DNA of 64,000 nt from Polaromonas sp. (lineage in GTDB: Bacteria; Pseudomonadota; Gammaproteobacteria; Burkholderiales; Burkholderiaceae_C), in NCBI RefSeq assembly GCF_029945895.1, contig NZ_JAQSDL010000080.1, forward strand, positions 62,001-126,000. The letters are read 5' to 3'. A program made the translations under genes and the position numbers. This document shows positions 17,198 to 30,592 of the stretch, one piece after another (position 1 is the stretch's first letter; each line of letters starts with the position of its first letter). The notes under the pieces are model-generated. The model did not search any database. It saw nothing but the letters and a program-made list of their open reading frames with translations, and was not told the DNA's origin.

Positions 17198-18337
17198 TCA
17201 GCCCACTGCCGGCCGGCGATGGTGCGCAAAAAAGGTCCACATCATCAGCGTGGCGTCCGGGCCTTCCGGCGCGCTGAAATCCACACTGGCGTCGCCGCCG
17301 CTCCAGGCGTGGCCGAGATGTTCAATCTCGCAGCTCACCAGTTGCGGCTTTCTGCCGGCGTAATACGTGGCGCTTTCATAGGCGTGGCGCGGATGGCGCC
17401 CGGCGGAACGAGGCGGGTAGCGGCGCACGACCGGTTCGGGACGGGTGATGGCTGCGGCGTTGAAGACCCTGAACTGTTCGGTCAGCTGCGTCATGTTGAT
17501 GCGCCGCACCACAGCATCACGCGCGCCGTGAATGAGGATCGCCGGCATGCCCGCAAACGCCGGCTGGGCCGCCGTGAAAGACAGCGCCGCCTCGCTGTGG
17601 GCCGCGCCGGCGCCGTGCTGCATCGCCCGGTAGGCGCTCATGGGGGAGTCGGTGGTGCCGAACACCGGCGCCGAGTGCAGGCCCACAGCGGCCACCCGGT
17701 CGGGGTGGCGCAGCGCCAGGATGTTGGCCAGGCCGGCGCCGGCGGACAGACCCGCCACATAGGTGCGCGTCGGGTCCAGCCCGTGCCGGGTCTGCACATG
17801 GCCCATCATTTCCGCGATCAGCCTGACGTCGCCCTGCCCGTCCTGGGTGGCGCGTTGGTACCAGTGCCAGCAGCGGTGCGTATCGGCCGCGGCCGACTGA
17901 TGCGGGTAAAGCACGGCAAAACCCTTGCGTTCGGCCAGCTGGTTCATGCGTGTGGAGAGGGCAAAGTCGGTGGCGGTTTGCTGGCAGCCGTGCAGCATGA
18001 CCACCAGCGGCCGCGGCACCGGGCTGGCCGTGGCCGGCAGGTAAAGCCAGTACGCCATGCGCCGCGCCGGCGCAAGCTGGCCGGCGGCCGGCACGGAAAA
18101 ATACGCCTTTTGCCAGTTTCCGGGCAAGCCGGACACGGCGCGTGCCGGCGGCGCGGCGGGCTTGCGCAGGGCTTTCGCCGCCTTGGGCTTGGCCAGCTTG
18201 ACAGGTTTGGCGCGGCGCGCCGGGCTGGCGGCAACCTGGGGCACCAGGCTGAGAAACAGCTTGCGGCCCTGCGCCTGCTGGGCCTTGCCCATGCGGCGCA
18301 GGCTCTTGAGCCAGAGGCTGCTCAGGCTTTTGGCCAT
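17198..18337 (-). CDS. PHB-depolymerase-type esterase
   Basis: 379-aa esterase of the polyhydroxybutyrate depolymerase family (catalytic domain type I). It has PLVVMLHGCQQTATDFA (oxyanion region), the lipase box YVAGLSAGAGLANILAL (nucleophile Ser), an Asp in ILIHGARDAVV, and the His in CEIEHLGHAWSGG. The N-terminus is basic and Ala/Lys-rich (MAKSLSSLWLKSLRRMGK) without a signal peptide, so it may act on intracellular granules or on soluble esters. An upstream in-frame ATG at 18373 is an alternative start. Confidence 0.85.
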   Translation of the reverse strand: MAKSLSSLWLKSLRRMGKAQQAQGRKLFLSLVPQVAASPARRAKPVKLAKPKAAKALRKPAAPPARAVSGLPGNWQKAYFSVPAAGQLAPARRMAYWLYLPATASPVPRPLVVMLHGCQQTATDFALSTRMNQLAERKGFAVLYPHQSAAADTHRCWHWYQRATQDGQGDVRLIAEMMGHVQTRHGLDPTRTYVAGLSAGAGLANILALRHPDRVAAVGLHSAPVFGTTDSPMSAYRAMQHGAGAAHSEAALSFTAAQPAFAGMPAILIHGARDAVVRRINMTQLTEQFRVFNAAAITRPEPVVRRYPPRSAGRHPRHAYESATYYAGRKPQLVSCEIEHLGHAWSGGDASVDFSAPEGPDATLMMWTFFAHHRRPAVG

Positions 18338-18559
18338 GGGGTGCCGCGGCGGCTTGAATGGGTTGGCATGCATCCATTTTGCTGCATTGCAGCAAATACG
18401 TCCGCGCCATCGGCTGCCGTTGGTGTGGTCGTTCACGCCGCGCGTCTGTCAGGACGCTGACGTGGCGCAAGGGGTGCAGCGCCCGCCCTTGGTACGATCA
18501 GCGGGCCCGCATTGCCTGCGGCCTTGTTTTTGCACGCTTTTTCCCCATCTCTGCCTGCC

Positions 18560-19531
18560 ATGTCTGATTTCCTGACCGCCGCCCTCTACAAATTTGTCGA
18601 TCTTCCCGACTTCGCCGACCTGCAGGCGCCGCTGCAGGCCTTTTGCGAAGCCCAGGACGTGCGCGGCACGCTGTTGCTGGCCCGGGAAGGCATCAACGGC
18701 ACGATTGCCGGGCCCGAAGCCGGCGTGCGCGCCGTGCTGGCCTACCTGCATGCCGATCCGCGCCTGGCCGACCTGCCGCACAAGGAGTCCTGGGCGCAGA
18801 AAATGCCCTTTTACCGCATGAAAGTGCGCCTCAAGCGCGAAATCGTCACCCTCGGTGTGCCCGGCATCAATCCGAACCAGATGGCCGGCGAGTATGTGAA
18901 GCCGCAGGACTGGAACGCCCTGATCGCCGACCCTGACGTGGTGGTGGTGGACACCCGCAACGACTACGAGTTCGGCATAGGCAGCTTCGAGCGCGCGCTC
19001 AATCCCAAAACCCGGAGCTTTTCGGAACTGCCTGCCTGGGTGGAAGCGCAATCGGCGCCGGGCGGCGTGCTGGCGGCCAAAGACGGAAAAAAGCCCAGGG
19101 TGGCGATGTTCTGCACCGGCGGCATACGCTGCGAAAAATCCACCGCCTTCATGCGCACCCAGGGCTTTGACGAGGTCTATCACCTGGAAGGCGGCATCCT
19201 CAAGTACCTGGAGACCGTGCCGGAAACGGAGAGCCTCTGGAAAGGCGAATGTTTTGTCTTTGACGAGCGGGTGTCGGTGGTGCACGGCCTGGCCACCGGC
19301 CACTACGGCCTGTGCCGGGCCTGCCGCGACCCGATCAGCGAGGCCGACATGGCATCAAAGCTGTACGTGCCCGGCGTCAGCTGCCCGGCCTGCCACGACA
19401 AGAAAACCGAGGAACAAAAGCGCGGCTTCATCGAACGCCAGCGCCAGGTCGAGTACGCCAACCGCCGGCGCCAGCCGCACATCGGCGCCAAGCTGCCATC
19501 GTCGGGCGCCGGGGACAAAGAAGGCTCCTGA
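18560..19531 (+). CDS. trhO: tRNA uridine-34 5-hydroxylase, rhodanese-like (TrhO/YceA)
   Basis: Oxygen-dependent formation of 5-hydroxyuridine at tRNA position 34, as shown for E. coli TrhO. Residues 1-100 form the N-terminal acylphosphatase-like domain ([14 protein letters not shown]). The rhodanese domain has [13 protein letters not shown] and the active-site loop [12 protein letters not shown] Cys-rich C-terminal segment ([10 protein letters not shown] and CPACHDKK) could bind zinc. 323 aa. Start ATG 18560 matches the family start [12 protein letters not shown]. Its stop overlaps the GST start. Confidence 0.93.
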   Translation: MSDFLTAALYKFVDLPDFADLQAPLQAFCEAQDVRGTLLLAREGINGTIAGPEAGVRAVLAYLHADPRLADLPHKESWAQKMPFYRMKVRLKREIVTLGVPGINPNQMAGEYVKPQDWNALIADPDVVVVDTRNDYEFGIGSFERALNPKTRSFSELPAWVEAQSAPGGVLAAKDGKKPRVAMFCTGGIRCEKSTAFMRTQGFDEVYHLEGGILKYLETVPETESLWKGECFVFDERVSVVHGLATGHYGLCRACRDPISEADMASKLYVPGVSCPACHDKKTEEQKRGFIERQRQVEYANRRRQPHIGAKLPSSGAGDKEGS

Positions 19532-20178
19532 TGGGCGCCCTGCCCGTTCTGTATTCGTTCCGGCGCTGCCCTTATGCGATGCGCGCGCGGCTGGCCCTCA
19601 GCGTCAGCGGCCAGAAGCATGAACTGCGCGAAGTGGTGTTGAGAAACAAACCCGCCGAGATGCTGGCCGCTTCGCCCAAGGGCACGGTGCCGGTGCTTGT
19701 CTTGCCCGATGGTGAGGTGCTCGACGAAAGCCTGGACATCATGCGCTGGGCGCTGGGCCGCCATGACCCGGCGCAGTGGCTGGCACCGCCAGGTGCTTCG
19801 TCCGCCGAGATGGCGGCCCTCATCGCGGGCAACGATGGCGATTTCAAGCGCCATCTGGACCGCTACAAGTACCCGAACCGTTATGCCGACGAATCCGGCG
19901 GTGATGCGGCCGGGCTTGCGCTACGGCACCGCAGCGAAGCGGCCAGCTGGCTGGCGCAGCTTGATGCGCGGCTGGCCCACGGCTGGCTGCTGGGCACCCG
20001 GGCCAGCCTGGCGGACATGGCGCTGCTGCCTTTTGTGCGCCAGTTCGCCCACACCGACCCCGACTGGTTTGCCGCACAGGCCTGGCCGCGCCTGTCGGGC
20101 TGGCTGGCGGCGTTCGAGGCCAGCGACCTGTATGTCGGGGTGATGGGCAAACACGCCGCGTGGCAGCCGGCGGCCTGA
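19531..20178 (+). CDS. Glutathione S-transferase family protein
   Basis: 215 aa, coupled to trhO by an ATGA-type junction. The thioredoxin-like domain has SFRRCPYAMRARLALSVSG (CPYA), SPKGTVPVLVLPDG and DESLDIMRWALG. The helical C-domain ends in a segment rich in Trp and Ala. The CPYA motif resembles glutaredoxin/omega-type GSTs that form mixed disulfides with glutathione. Substrate unknown. Confidence 0.9.
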   Translation: MGALPVLYSFRRCPYAMRARLALSVSGQKHELREVVLRNKPAEMLAASPKGTVPVLVLPDGEVLDESLDIMRWALGRHDPAQWLAPPGASSAEMAALIAGNDGDFKRHLDRYKYPNRYADESGGDAAGLALRHRSEAASWLAQLDARLAHGWLLGTRASLADMALLPFVRQFAHTDPDWFAAQAWPRLSGWLAAFEASDLYVGVMGKHAAWQPAA

Positions 20179-20185
20179 CCCGCAA

Positions 20186-20244
20186 AATATGAAGAAATCG
20201 GCCGCTGGCCCTTGCGGTACAAGCGCAAGCAGCTATCAATAAAG
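20186..20244 (+). repeat. Dispersed repeat, copy D
   Basis: AAAATATGAAGAAATCGGCC, GCTGGCCCTTGCGGTACAAG, CGCAAGCAGCTATCAATAAA. It fills the gap between convergent gst and sbcB. Confidence 0.78.
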
Positions 20245-20279
20245 AAGCAAAGAAACCTGCCTGGTCTGATCGCGCCAGT

Positions 20280-21749
20280 TCAGACCTCAGGCGCCACCGT
20301 CTCCACATACTCGTACAGCGCCCCCAGCACCTCTTGCCCGCGCTCGTCCGCCGTCTCGGACAACACATCAAGCTGCGCCAGGAAGGCATCCACATTGCGC
20401 GCGCCGCCCTCGCCTTCGAGCAGGCGCGCGGCTCGGTGCGTCTCCCAGCGTTCGGCCTCTTCGGGCGACAGCGTCGCCTCGAAATTGCGGGCGCGGTAGC
20501 GAAACACCAGCTCTTCGAGCCGGTCGTCGTCGAAGCCGGTGCGGCTGTGCGCGAGTTCGGCCGGCGGCAAGGCGCGCAGCTTGTTGAGCCGGCGCCTGTC
20601 GTCGTTGTTGATGAAGCCGCCGTACAGGTCTTCGTCCACGTCGGGCACGCCCTCTTTGGGCCGCGCAAAGACCTCGGGCCAGATGGCACTCATGTCCGGC
20701 AGGCTCGCGGCTTTTTCGGCGTTGCGCAGCGCGCCTTCGATGTCGATGCCCCATTTGGCCGCCATCTCCGGGGTCAATGTAGCCAGCTTGCGCACCACCA
20801 TGGGCGACTTGTTCAGGTGTACCGACTTGATGGGCAGGCGCAGCACGCCTTCGGGCAGGTCGGCGCTTTTGCTGAACAGGCGCTGGCGCAGGGTGGCCAC
20901 GTCGAGCAGCGGCAGTTCGCCGGGGTCTTGCGCCAGGTCCCAGGCCAGCAACTCGTTTTTGTTCGACGGGTGCATGGCCAGCGGCCACATGACAGCCAGG
21001 CAGCCGCGTTCGGGCGGGAACATGCCCGACACGTGCAGAAACGGCTGCGCCGTCTGCGGGCTGGTGGGCAGGCCCAGTTCGGCGGCCACGCGGTCTTTCT
21101 TGTGCAGCCCCAGGCAGAAGTCGAACAGCCTGGGCTGGGCCGTACGGATCACGCGGGCCAGCGCAATCGTGGCACGCACATCGGACAGCGCGTCGTGCGC
21201 CGTTTCGTGCAGCAGGCCGTTGGCGCGCGCCAGGTCTTCGAGCTTGAAGCTGGGGCGCAGGGCACCGGCCTCGTCCGGCCGGCGTTCATCGGGTTTCATC
21301 GGCCACTGGATGCCTTCGGGCCGCAAGGCGTAGGCCATGCGCACCACGTCGAGCAGGTCCCAGCGGCCGCAGCCGTTTTGCCACTCGCGCGCATAGGGGT
21401 CGATCAGGTTGCGCCAGAACAGGTGGCGTGTGACCTCGTCGTCGAAACGGATGGTGTTGTAGCCCACGCCGATGGTGCCCGGCTCGGCCAGCACGGCTTC
21501 GATGCGCGCGGCAAATTCGTGCTCGGGCAGGCCGTGCGCCAGGCACCGCTGCGGCGTGATGCCGGTGAGCAGGCAGGAGGACGGGTCGGGCAGGTAGTCG
21601 CGCGCCGGCTGGCAGTAAATCATCAGCGGCTCGCCGATCTCGTTGAGATCGGCGTCGGTGCGTATGCCGGCAAACTGCGCCGGCCGGTCCCGGCGCGTGT
21701 TCAGGCCGAAGGTTTCGTAGTCGTGCCAGAGAAAGGTGTGCGTCGCCAT
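20280..21749 (-). CDS. sbcB: Exodeoxyribonuclease I
   Basis: 3'-5' single-strand DNA exonuclease used in recombination and mismatch repair. The DnaQ-like domain begins HTFLWHDYETFGLNTRRD (first acidic residues of DEDD) and includes GVGYNTIRFDDEVTRHLFWR and HDALSDVRATIALARVI. The ExoI-specific SH3-like and helical C-terminal regions follow. 489 aa is normal. A 629-codon open frame on the opposite strand is a codon-bias shadow. Confidence 0.96.
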   Translation of the reverse strand: MATHTFLWHDYETFGLNTRRDRPAQFAGIRTDADLNEIGEPLMIYCQPARDYLPDPSSCLLTGITPQRCLAHGLPEHEFAARIEAVLAEPGTIGVGYNTIRFDDEVTRHLFWRNLIDPYAREWQNGCGRWDLLDVVRMAYALRPEGIQWPMKPDERRPDEAGALRPSFKLEDLARANGLLHETAHDALSDVRATIALARVIRTAQPRLFDFCLGLHKKDRVAAELGLPTSPQTAQPFLHVSGMFPPERGCLAVMWPLAMHPSNKNELLAWDLAQDPGELPLLDVATLRQRLFSKSADLPEGVLRLPIKSVHLNKSPMVVRKLATLTPEMAAKWGIDIEGALRNAEKAASLPDMSAIWPEVFARPKEGVPDVDEDLYGGFINNDDRRRLNKLRALPPAELAHSRTGFDDDRLEELVFRYRARNFEATLSPEEAERWETHRAARLLEGEGGARNVDAFLAQLDVLSETADERGQEVLGALYEYVETVAPEV

Positions 21750-21773
21750 CGGTGGGGCCTGTCAGCCAGGGTT

Positions 21774-21832
21774 ATGTATGAAAAGTGCCTCCAGCCCTTA
21801 CAGAACGGGCGCGAGCAGCTATGGTTTCAGGA
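21774..21832 (+). repeat. Dispersed repeat, copy E
   Basis: GTATGAAAAGTGCCTCCAGC, CCTTACAGAACGGGCGCGAG, CAGCTATGGTTTCAGGAG. Located just upstream of the sbcB start, so it may lie in its promoter region or leader. Confidence 0.75.
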
Positions 21833-21851
21833 GCATTTTGAGCAGCCAAAG

Positions 21852-21886
21852 AAAAAGGCCGGCAGCGTGATGCTACCGGCCTTTTG
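21852..21886 (-). terminator. Intrinsic terminator of clpA
   Basis: On the minus strand AAGGCCGGTAGC, loop ATCAC, GCTGCCGGCC, followed by TTTTTC. It lies 60 bases downstream of the clpA stop. Confidence 0.85.
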
Positions 21887-21945
21887 GGCTTTTTCAGGCT
21901 CCTGGAGACCGCCACGCCATTTTCCGGCGGCTCCGGGTCGCTGCG

Positions 21946-24282
<2,337 letters not shown>

Positions 24283-24364
24283 TGCTTTTCCTTTCGGCTT
24301 GCTGCTGGGATATCTGACGGGATCATTGTGTAACTCTTCAAGCCGATATGGGCTGTTTTTTCAA

Positions 24365-24733
24365 TTATTCAATGGGTTCGCACACGCACTGCAGCGGATG
24401 GCCATTCTTTCGCGCCGCTTCCGTGACCTGGTCGACCTTGGTGGACGCGACATCCTTGGAAAACACGCCACACACCCCTTTGCCGTCAAGGTGGATCTTC
24501 AGCATGATCTGCGTGGCCGTTTCCCTGTCCTTGTTGAAAAATTCCTGGATCACCTCGACGACAAACTCCATCGGCGTGTAGTCGTCATTGAGCAGCACGA
24601 CCTGGTACATCTGCGGCGGCTCGGTTTTTTGCGGGCGGCGCTCAAGCACAACCGCATCCCCGCCGTTGGCATCATCGGGCTTGAAGGCCGGTGCCTTGGG
24701 TGGTGCGGGGGTTTTGGGAGGTTTGCTGGCCAT
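24365..24733 (-). CDS. clpS: Clp protease adaptor ClpS
   Basis: Adaptor delivering N-degron substrates to ClpA. The core domain [20 protein letters not shown], then [17 protein letters not shown], and the end [12 protein letters not shown] are all conserved. The first ~35 residues are Pro/Lys-rich and flexible. ATG 24733 (MASKPPKTP) is chosen; an ATG 9 bases upstream is an alternative and neither has a clear ribosome site. It lies 82 bases upstream of clpA. Confidence 0.95.
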   Translation of the reverse strand: MASKPPKTPAPPKAPAFKPDDANGGDAVVLERRPQKTEPPQMYQVVLLNDDYTPMEFVVEVIQEFFNKDRETATQIMLKIHLDGKGVCGVFSKDVASTKVDQVTEAARKNGHPLQCVCEPIE

Positions 24734-24852
24734 GGAATTCATTCTAGCGACCGGAATTGTCCAGTGCGTCTGACAGGGAAATTGGTGGCGGGAACACGAC
24801 AATCAAGCCCGCGCAATTGACTTTTGACCTGACGCTTCAAAAGCCCATGAAG

Positions 24853-24883
24853 AAAGCCGCCCGACCTGCGCCGCGACGGCTTT
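24853..24883 (-). terminator. Weak hairpin downstream of icd
   Basis: AAAGCCG and CGGCTTT arms with a long GC-rich loop; on the minus strand it ends CTTTCTTC. Position fits the end of the icd transcript but the T-run is poor. Confidence 0.35.
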
Positions 24884-24958
24884 GCAGCATGTTCTGCCTG
24901 GTTTTCCGGCCGCGCTACCCCTGGCGGGCACGGCGGGCTCCCCGGCAGCCTGCTTTTC

Positions 24959-26212
24959 TTACATGTGGTCGATCATGACCTGGCCGAAGCCGGAGCAGCT
25001 GACCTGGGTCGCGCCGTCCATCAGGCGGGCAAAGTCGTAGGTGACTTTCTTGGACTCGATCGACTTTTCCATCGAACTGATGATCAGGTCGGCGGCTTGC
25101 GTCCAGCCCATGTGACGCAACATCATTTCGGCCGACAGGATTTCGGAACCGGGGTTCACATAGTCCTTGCCGGCGTATTTCGGGGCTGTGCCGTGGGTGG
25201 CCTCAAACATCGCGATGGTGTCGCTGAGGTTGGCGCCAGGGGCAATGCCGATGCCACCGACCTGCGCGGCGAGCGCGTCGGAGACATAGTCGCCGTTGAG
25301 GTTGAGCGTCGCGATCACCGAGTATTCGGCCGGACGCAGCAGGATCTGCTGCAGGAAGGCGTCGGCAATGCTGTCCTTGACGGTGATCTCCTTGCCCGTT
25401 TTCGGATTTTTGAACTTCATCCACGGGCCGCCGTCGATCTCGACCGCGCCGAACTCTTTCGCAGCCAGCGCATAGGCCCAGTCACGAAAGCCACCTTCGG
25501 TGAACTTCATGATGTTGCCCTTGTGGACGATCGTCAGGCTGGGCTTGTCGTTGTCGATGGTGTACTGCAGGGCCTTGCGCACCAGGCGTTCGGTGCCTTC
25601 CCTGGACACAGGCTTGATGCCGATGCCCGAGGTGTTCGGAAAGCGGATTTTCTTGACCCCCATCTCATCCTGCAGGAACTTGATGAGCTTCTTGGCCTTG
25701 TCGGACTCGGCTTCGAACTCGATGCCGGCGTAGATGTCTTCCGAGTTCTCGCGGAAGATCACCATGTGGGTCTTCTCGGGCTCTTTCACCGGTGAGGGCA
25801 CGCCCTTGAAGTACTGGATGGGACGCAGGCAGACGTACAGGTCCAGTTCCTGGCGCAGGGCCACGTTCAGTGAGCGGATGCCGCCGCCGACCGGCGTGGT
25901 CAGCGGGCCCTTGATGGAGACAACGTAGTCCTTGACCGCAGCCAGGGTTTCTTCCGGCAGCCAGACGTCGGGCCCGTAGATCCTGGTTGACTTTTCACCA
26001 GCGTAGACTTCCATCCAGTGGATTTTTTTCTTGCCGCCATAGGCCTTGGCCACGGCCGCATCAACCACCTTGAGCATCACCGGCGTGATGTCCGCACCCG
26101 TGCCGTCACCTTCAATGAAGGGAATGATCGGCTCGTCCGGGACATTCAATGAATTGTCGGCATTGACGGTGATTTTCTGACCCTGCGTGGGCACCTTGAT
26201 GTGCTGGTACAT
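24959..26212 (-). CDS. icd: NADP-dependent isocitrate dehydrogenase, dimeric type
   Basis: Oxidative decarboxylation of isocitrate to 2-oxoglutarate in the TCA cycle. 417 aa with [17 protein letters not shown], the substrate loop [20 protein letters not shown], and [18 protein letters not shown]. The cofactor region [20 protein letters not shown] carries Lys and Tyr as in NADP enzymes. Start 26212 has GGAGACTT upstream; the longer open frame is not used. An unrelated monomeric isozyme lies 1.3 kb away. Confidence 0.97.
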   Translation of the reverse strand: MYQHIKVPTQGQKITVNADNSLNVPDEPIIPFIEGDGTGADITPVMLKVVDAAVAKAYGGKKKIHWMEVYAGEKSTRIYGPDVWLPEETLAAVKDYVVSIKGPLTTPVGGGIRSLNVALRQELDLYVCLRPIQYFKGVPSPVKEPEKTHMVIFRENSEDIYAGIEFEAESDKAKKLIKFLQDEMGVKKIRFPNTSGIGIKPVSREGTERLVRKALQYTIDNDKPSLTIVHKGNIMKFTEGGFRDWAYALAAKEFGAVEIDGGPWMKFKNPKTGKEITVKDSIADAFLQQILLRPAEYSVIATLNLNGDYVSDALAAQVGGIGIAPGANLSDTIAMFEATHGTAPKYAGKDYVNPGSEILSAEMMLRHMGWTQAADLIISSMEKSIESKKVTYDFARLMDGATQVSCSGFGQVMIDHM

Positions 26213-26419
26213 GTAATGAAGTCTCCGGTGCGCGCTTGACCTTGCAGTGAATGACTGCCGGGCGCTGTTTAAGGGGTAACCCTGAAATTTTAGCCCCAAA
26301 ACTTCCGCCAACACATTTAAGCGCCTGTGTGTCAACCGTTTGCAAACGGGCCTCGTTACATGCAGGTCCACGAGTTTTTCGGGGGACCTGGTTCAAAAAC
26401 TTATTTAGGAAAACTCCAA

Positions 26420-26809
26420 ATGAACAAGATTCTTGCTGCCCTGATCGCTGGCCTTTTCGCCGTTGGCGTGTTTGCTCAGACTCCTGCCCAGCCAGCACAG
26501 CCGGCCAAGCCAGCGATGCCTGCCATGCCAGCAACGCCTGCCACTCCGGCAACGCCTGCTACCCCTGCAACGCCTGCCATGCCAGCTGCCAAAGCTGACC
26601 CCAAGGCCGAGAAAGCTGCTGCTGCCAAGGCCGCTAAAGCCGCCAAAGCCGAAAAAGCTGCTGCCGCCAAAGCCGCCAAAGCTGAAAAAGCCGCCGCTGC
26701 CAAGAAAGCCAAGGAAGAAAAAGCAGCTGCTGCCAAAGCCGCCAAAGCTGAAAAAGCCGCTGCTGCCAAGAAAGCCAAAGAAGACAAAGCCGCTGCTGCC
26801 AAGAAGTAA
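26420..26809 (+). CDS. Exported Ala/Lys/Pro-rich repeat protein
   Basis: 129 aa. The signal peptide MNKILAALIAGLFAVGVFAQ is followed by Pro-Ala repeats (TPATPATPATPATPA, residues ~37-55) and then a long run of AKAEKAAAAKKAKE-type repeats to the C-terminus. The second half is strongly basic and helical, like a histone H1 or TolA stalk. After export it may bind polyanions such as LPS or DNA, but this is inference. AGGA (26407-26410) precedes the ATG by 9 bases. A strong terminator follows, so it is a single-gene transcript. Confidence 0.8.
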   Translation: MNKILAALIAGLFAVGVFAQTPAQPAQPAKPAMPAMPATPATPATPATPATPAMPAAKADPKAEKAAAAKAAKAAKAEKAAAAKAAKAEKAAAAKKAKEEKAAAAKAAKAEKAAAAKKAKEDKAAAAKK

Positions 26810-26826
26810 TTCTTCGCGCGCACCCG

Positions 26827-26851
26827 AAATGCCCGCATTGCGGGCATTTTT
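26827..26851 (+). terminator. Intrinsic terminator
   Basis: AATGCCCG-CATTG-CGGGCATT followed by TTTTC, 18 bases after the stop of the Ala/Lys/Pro-rich gene. Confidence 0.85.
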
Positions 26852-26902
26852 CATGGCTGTCGTTTATGCTGGCAGCTTGACCTCTCTACGGTGGAACGCC
26901 TC

Positions 26903-27388
26903 ATGACCCTCTTGCCTGCTGCCCTCAAGTCGCCCCACCGCGGGCTGACGCTCGCACTTTCCTCCCTGGTGTTGAGCGCCGGATGCGCAATGGCGCAAGG
27001 AACGCCGCAAACAAACCTGCCGCGAGCCAAACTGTCGGCAGGCATGCACCAGATCGACGCGCAAGTCGCGTTGACGCCCGAGCAGCGGCAGATTGGCCTG
27101 ATGTTTCGCAAGGAAATGCCAGTCACCGAAGGCATGCTGTTTGTGTTCGAACAGCCCGCCCAACAGTGCTTCTGGATGAAAAACACCCTGCTGCCGTTGA
27201 CCGCTGCCTTTGTCGCTGACGACGGCACCATCGTGAACCTCGCCGACATGAAACCGCAGACGACGGACTCGCACTGCTCGGAAAAACCGGTGCGTTACGT
27301 GCTGGAAATGAACGTCGGCTGGTTTGCCAAAAAAGGCATCAAGGCCGGCAGCAAACTGTCGGGACCGGTGTTCGCCCAACCCCGTTGA
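26903..27388 (+). CDS. DUF192 family exported protein
   Basis: 161 aa with a signal peptide (LALSSLVLSAGCAMAQG; a Cys in SAGC may be lipidated) and a DUF192 domain (IGLMFRKEMPVTEGMLFVF, CFWMKNTLLPLTAAFVADDG). Family function is unknown. ATG 26903 is chosen; an in-frame GTG at 26891 is possible. It faces the monomeric isocitrate dehydrogenase convergently. Confidence 0.88.
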   Translation: MTLLPAALKSPHRGLTLALSSLVLSAGCAMAQGTPQTNLPRAKLSAGMHQIDAQVALTPEQRQIGLMFRKEMPVTEGMLFVFEQPAQQCFWMKNTLLPLTAAFVADDGTIVNLADMKPQTTDSHCSEKPVRYVLEMNVGWFAKKGIKAGSKLSGPVFAQPR

Positions 27389-27416
27389 ACGCCACGCGCT
27401 GCGTTGGCGGCACCCT

Positions 27417-27447
27417 GAAAAAAAGCCGACGCGAAGTCGGCTTTTTT
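27417..27447. terminator. Bidirectional intrinsic terminator
   Basis: AAAAAAAGCCGAC-GCGAA-GTCGGCTTTTTT; A-run on one side and T-run on the other serve both the DUF192 gene and the convergent isocitrate dehydrogenase gene. Confidence 0.9.
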
Positions 27448-27474
27448 GTGCCCCGGTCAAGGCGTCAATTTGGT

Positions 27475-29712
<2,238 letters not shown>

Positions 29713-29884
29713 CGCTTATCTCCAGAACTGTTATGGGAACGCCGCCGGCTGGTTCGCAGACCGGCGGGCATGATCGGATGGTGCCTGATTCCTTGAGGGA
29801 ACGGGACCTGCCCTGCCCTGCATTTTATGCAATGCGATGCCACAATACGAAATTACGCCATTTGGAGCGTTTTTTTTTATCGGG

Positions 29885-29917
29885 CAAAAAAAAGCCCGAA
29901 GATGTCTTCGGGCCTTT
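29885..29917 (-). terminator. Intrinsic terminator of sodB
   Basis: On the minus strand GCCCGAAGA-CA-TCTTCGGGC followed by a run of eight T, 37 bases after the sodB stop. Confidence 0.9.
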
Positions 29918-29953
29918 TGGGGGTCAGCGGCGCAGCGCAAGCGCCTGGCAGAT

Positions 29954-30535
29954 TCAGGCGAAGTTTGCCGCTGCAAAGTCCCAGTTCACCAGCTTGTCGA
30001 GGAAAGTTTCGACAAACTTGGGGCGCTGGTTGCGGTAGTCGATGTAATAGGCGTGTTCCCACACGTCCACCGTCATCAGTGCCTTGTCGGCGGTGGTCAG
30101 CGGTGTGCCTGCAGGGCCGGTGTTGACGATGTCGACCGAGCCGTCGGCTTTTTTCACCAGCCAGGTCCAGCCCGAACCAAAGTTGCCGACAGCCGATTTC
30201 ACAAAGGCTTCCCTGAAAGCGGCATAGGAACCAAACTTGGCGTTGATGGCGGCGGCGAGTGGGCCGGAGGGCTCACCCCCACCGGCGGGCTTCATGCAGC
30301 TCCAGAAAAACGTGTGGTTCCAGATCTGCGCCGCGTTGTTGTACACGCCGCCGCTGGATTTCTTGATGATCTCTTCGAGCGTCATGGCCTCGAACTCGGT
30401 GCCTTTTTGCAGGTTGTTGAGGTTGACCACATAGGCGTTGTGGTGCTTGCCATGGTGGTACTCGAACGTCTCCTGGCTGTAGTGGGGCGCCAGTGCGTCG
30501 ATGGCGTACGGGAGGGGGGGGAGTTTGTGTTCCAT
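29954..30535 (-). CDS. sodB: Superoxide dismutase, Fe/Mn family (probably Fe)
   Basis: Disproportionates superoxide; cytoplasmic. 193 aa, typical of FeSOD. Metal ligands are visible in [15 protein letters not shown] (His), [11 protein letters not shown] (His) and [20 protein letters not shown] (Asp and His). The segment [14 protein letters not shown] favours iron over manganese, by family comparison. It is transcribed alone between xseA and its own terminator. Confidence 0.95.
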   Translation of the reverse strand: MEHKLPPLPYAIDALAPHYSQETFEYHHGKHHNAYVVNLNNLQKGTEFEAMTLEEIIKKSSGGVYNNAAQIWNHTFFWSCMKPAGGGEPSGPLAAAINAKFGSYAAFREAFVKSAVGNFGSGWTWLVKKADGSVDIVNTGPAGTPLTTADKALMTVDVWEHAYYIDYRNQRPKFVETFLDKLVNWDFAAANFA

Positions 30536-30592
30536 GTTTTTTTCCTCGTGAGGTGTTGTTGATAAAGCCGGTGTTGACAGCCATTGTAAAAA

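Noticed and set aside
26405..26854. Gly/Phe/Ser-rich open frame on the minus strand
   Set aside because: Antisense reading of the AKAEKAAAA repeat gene; composition follows from the repeat.
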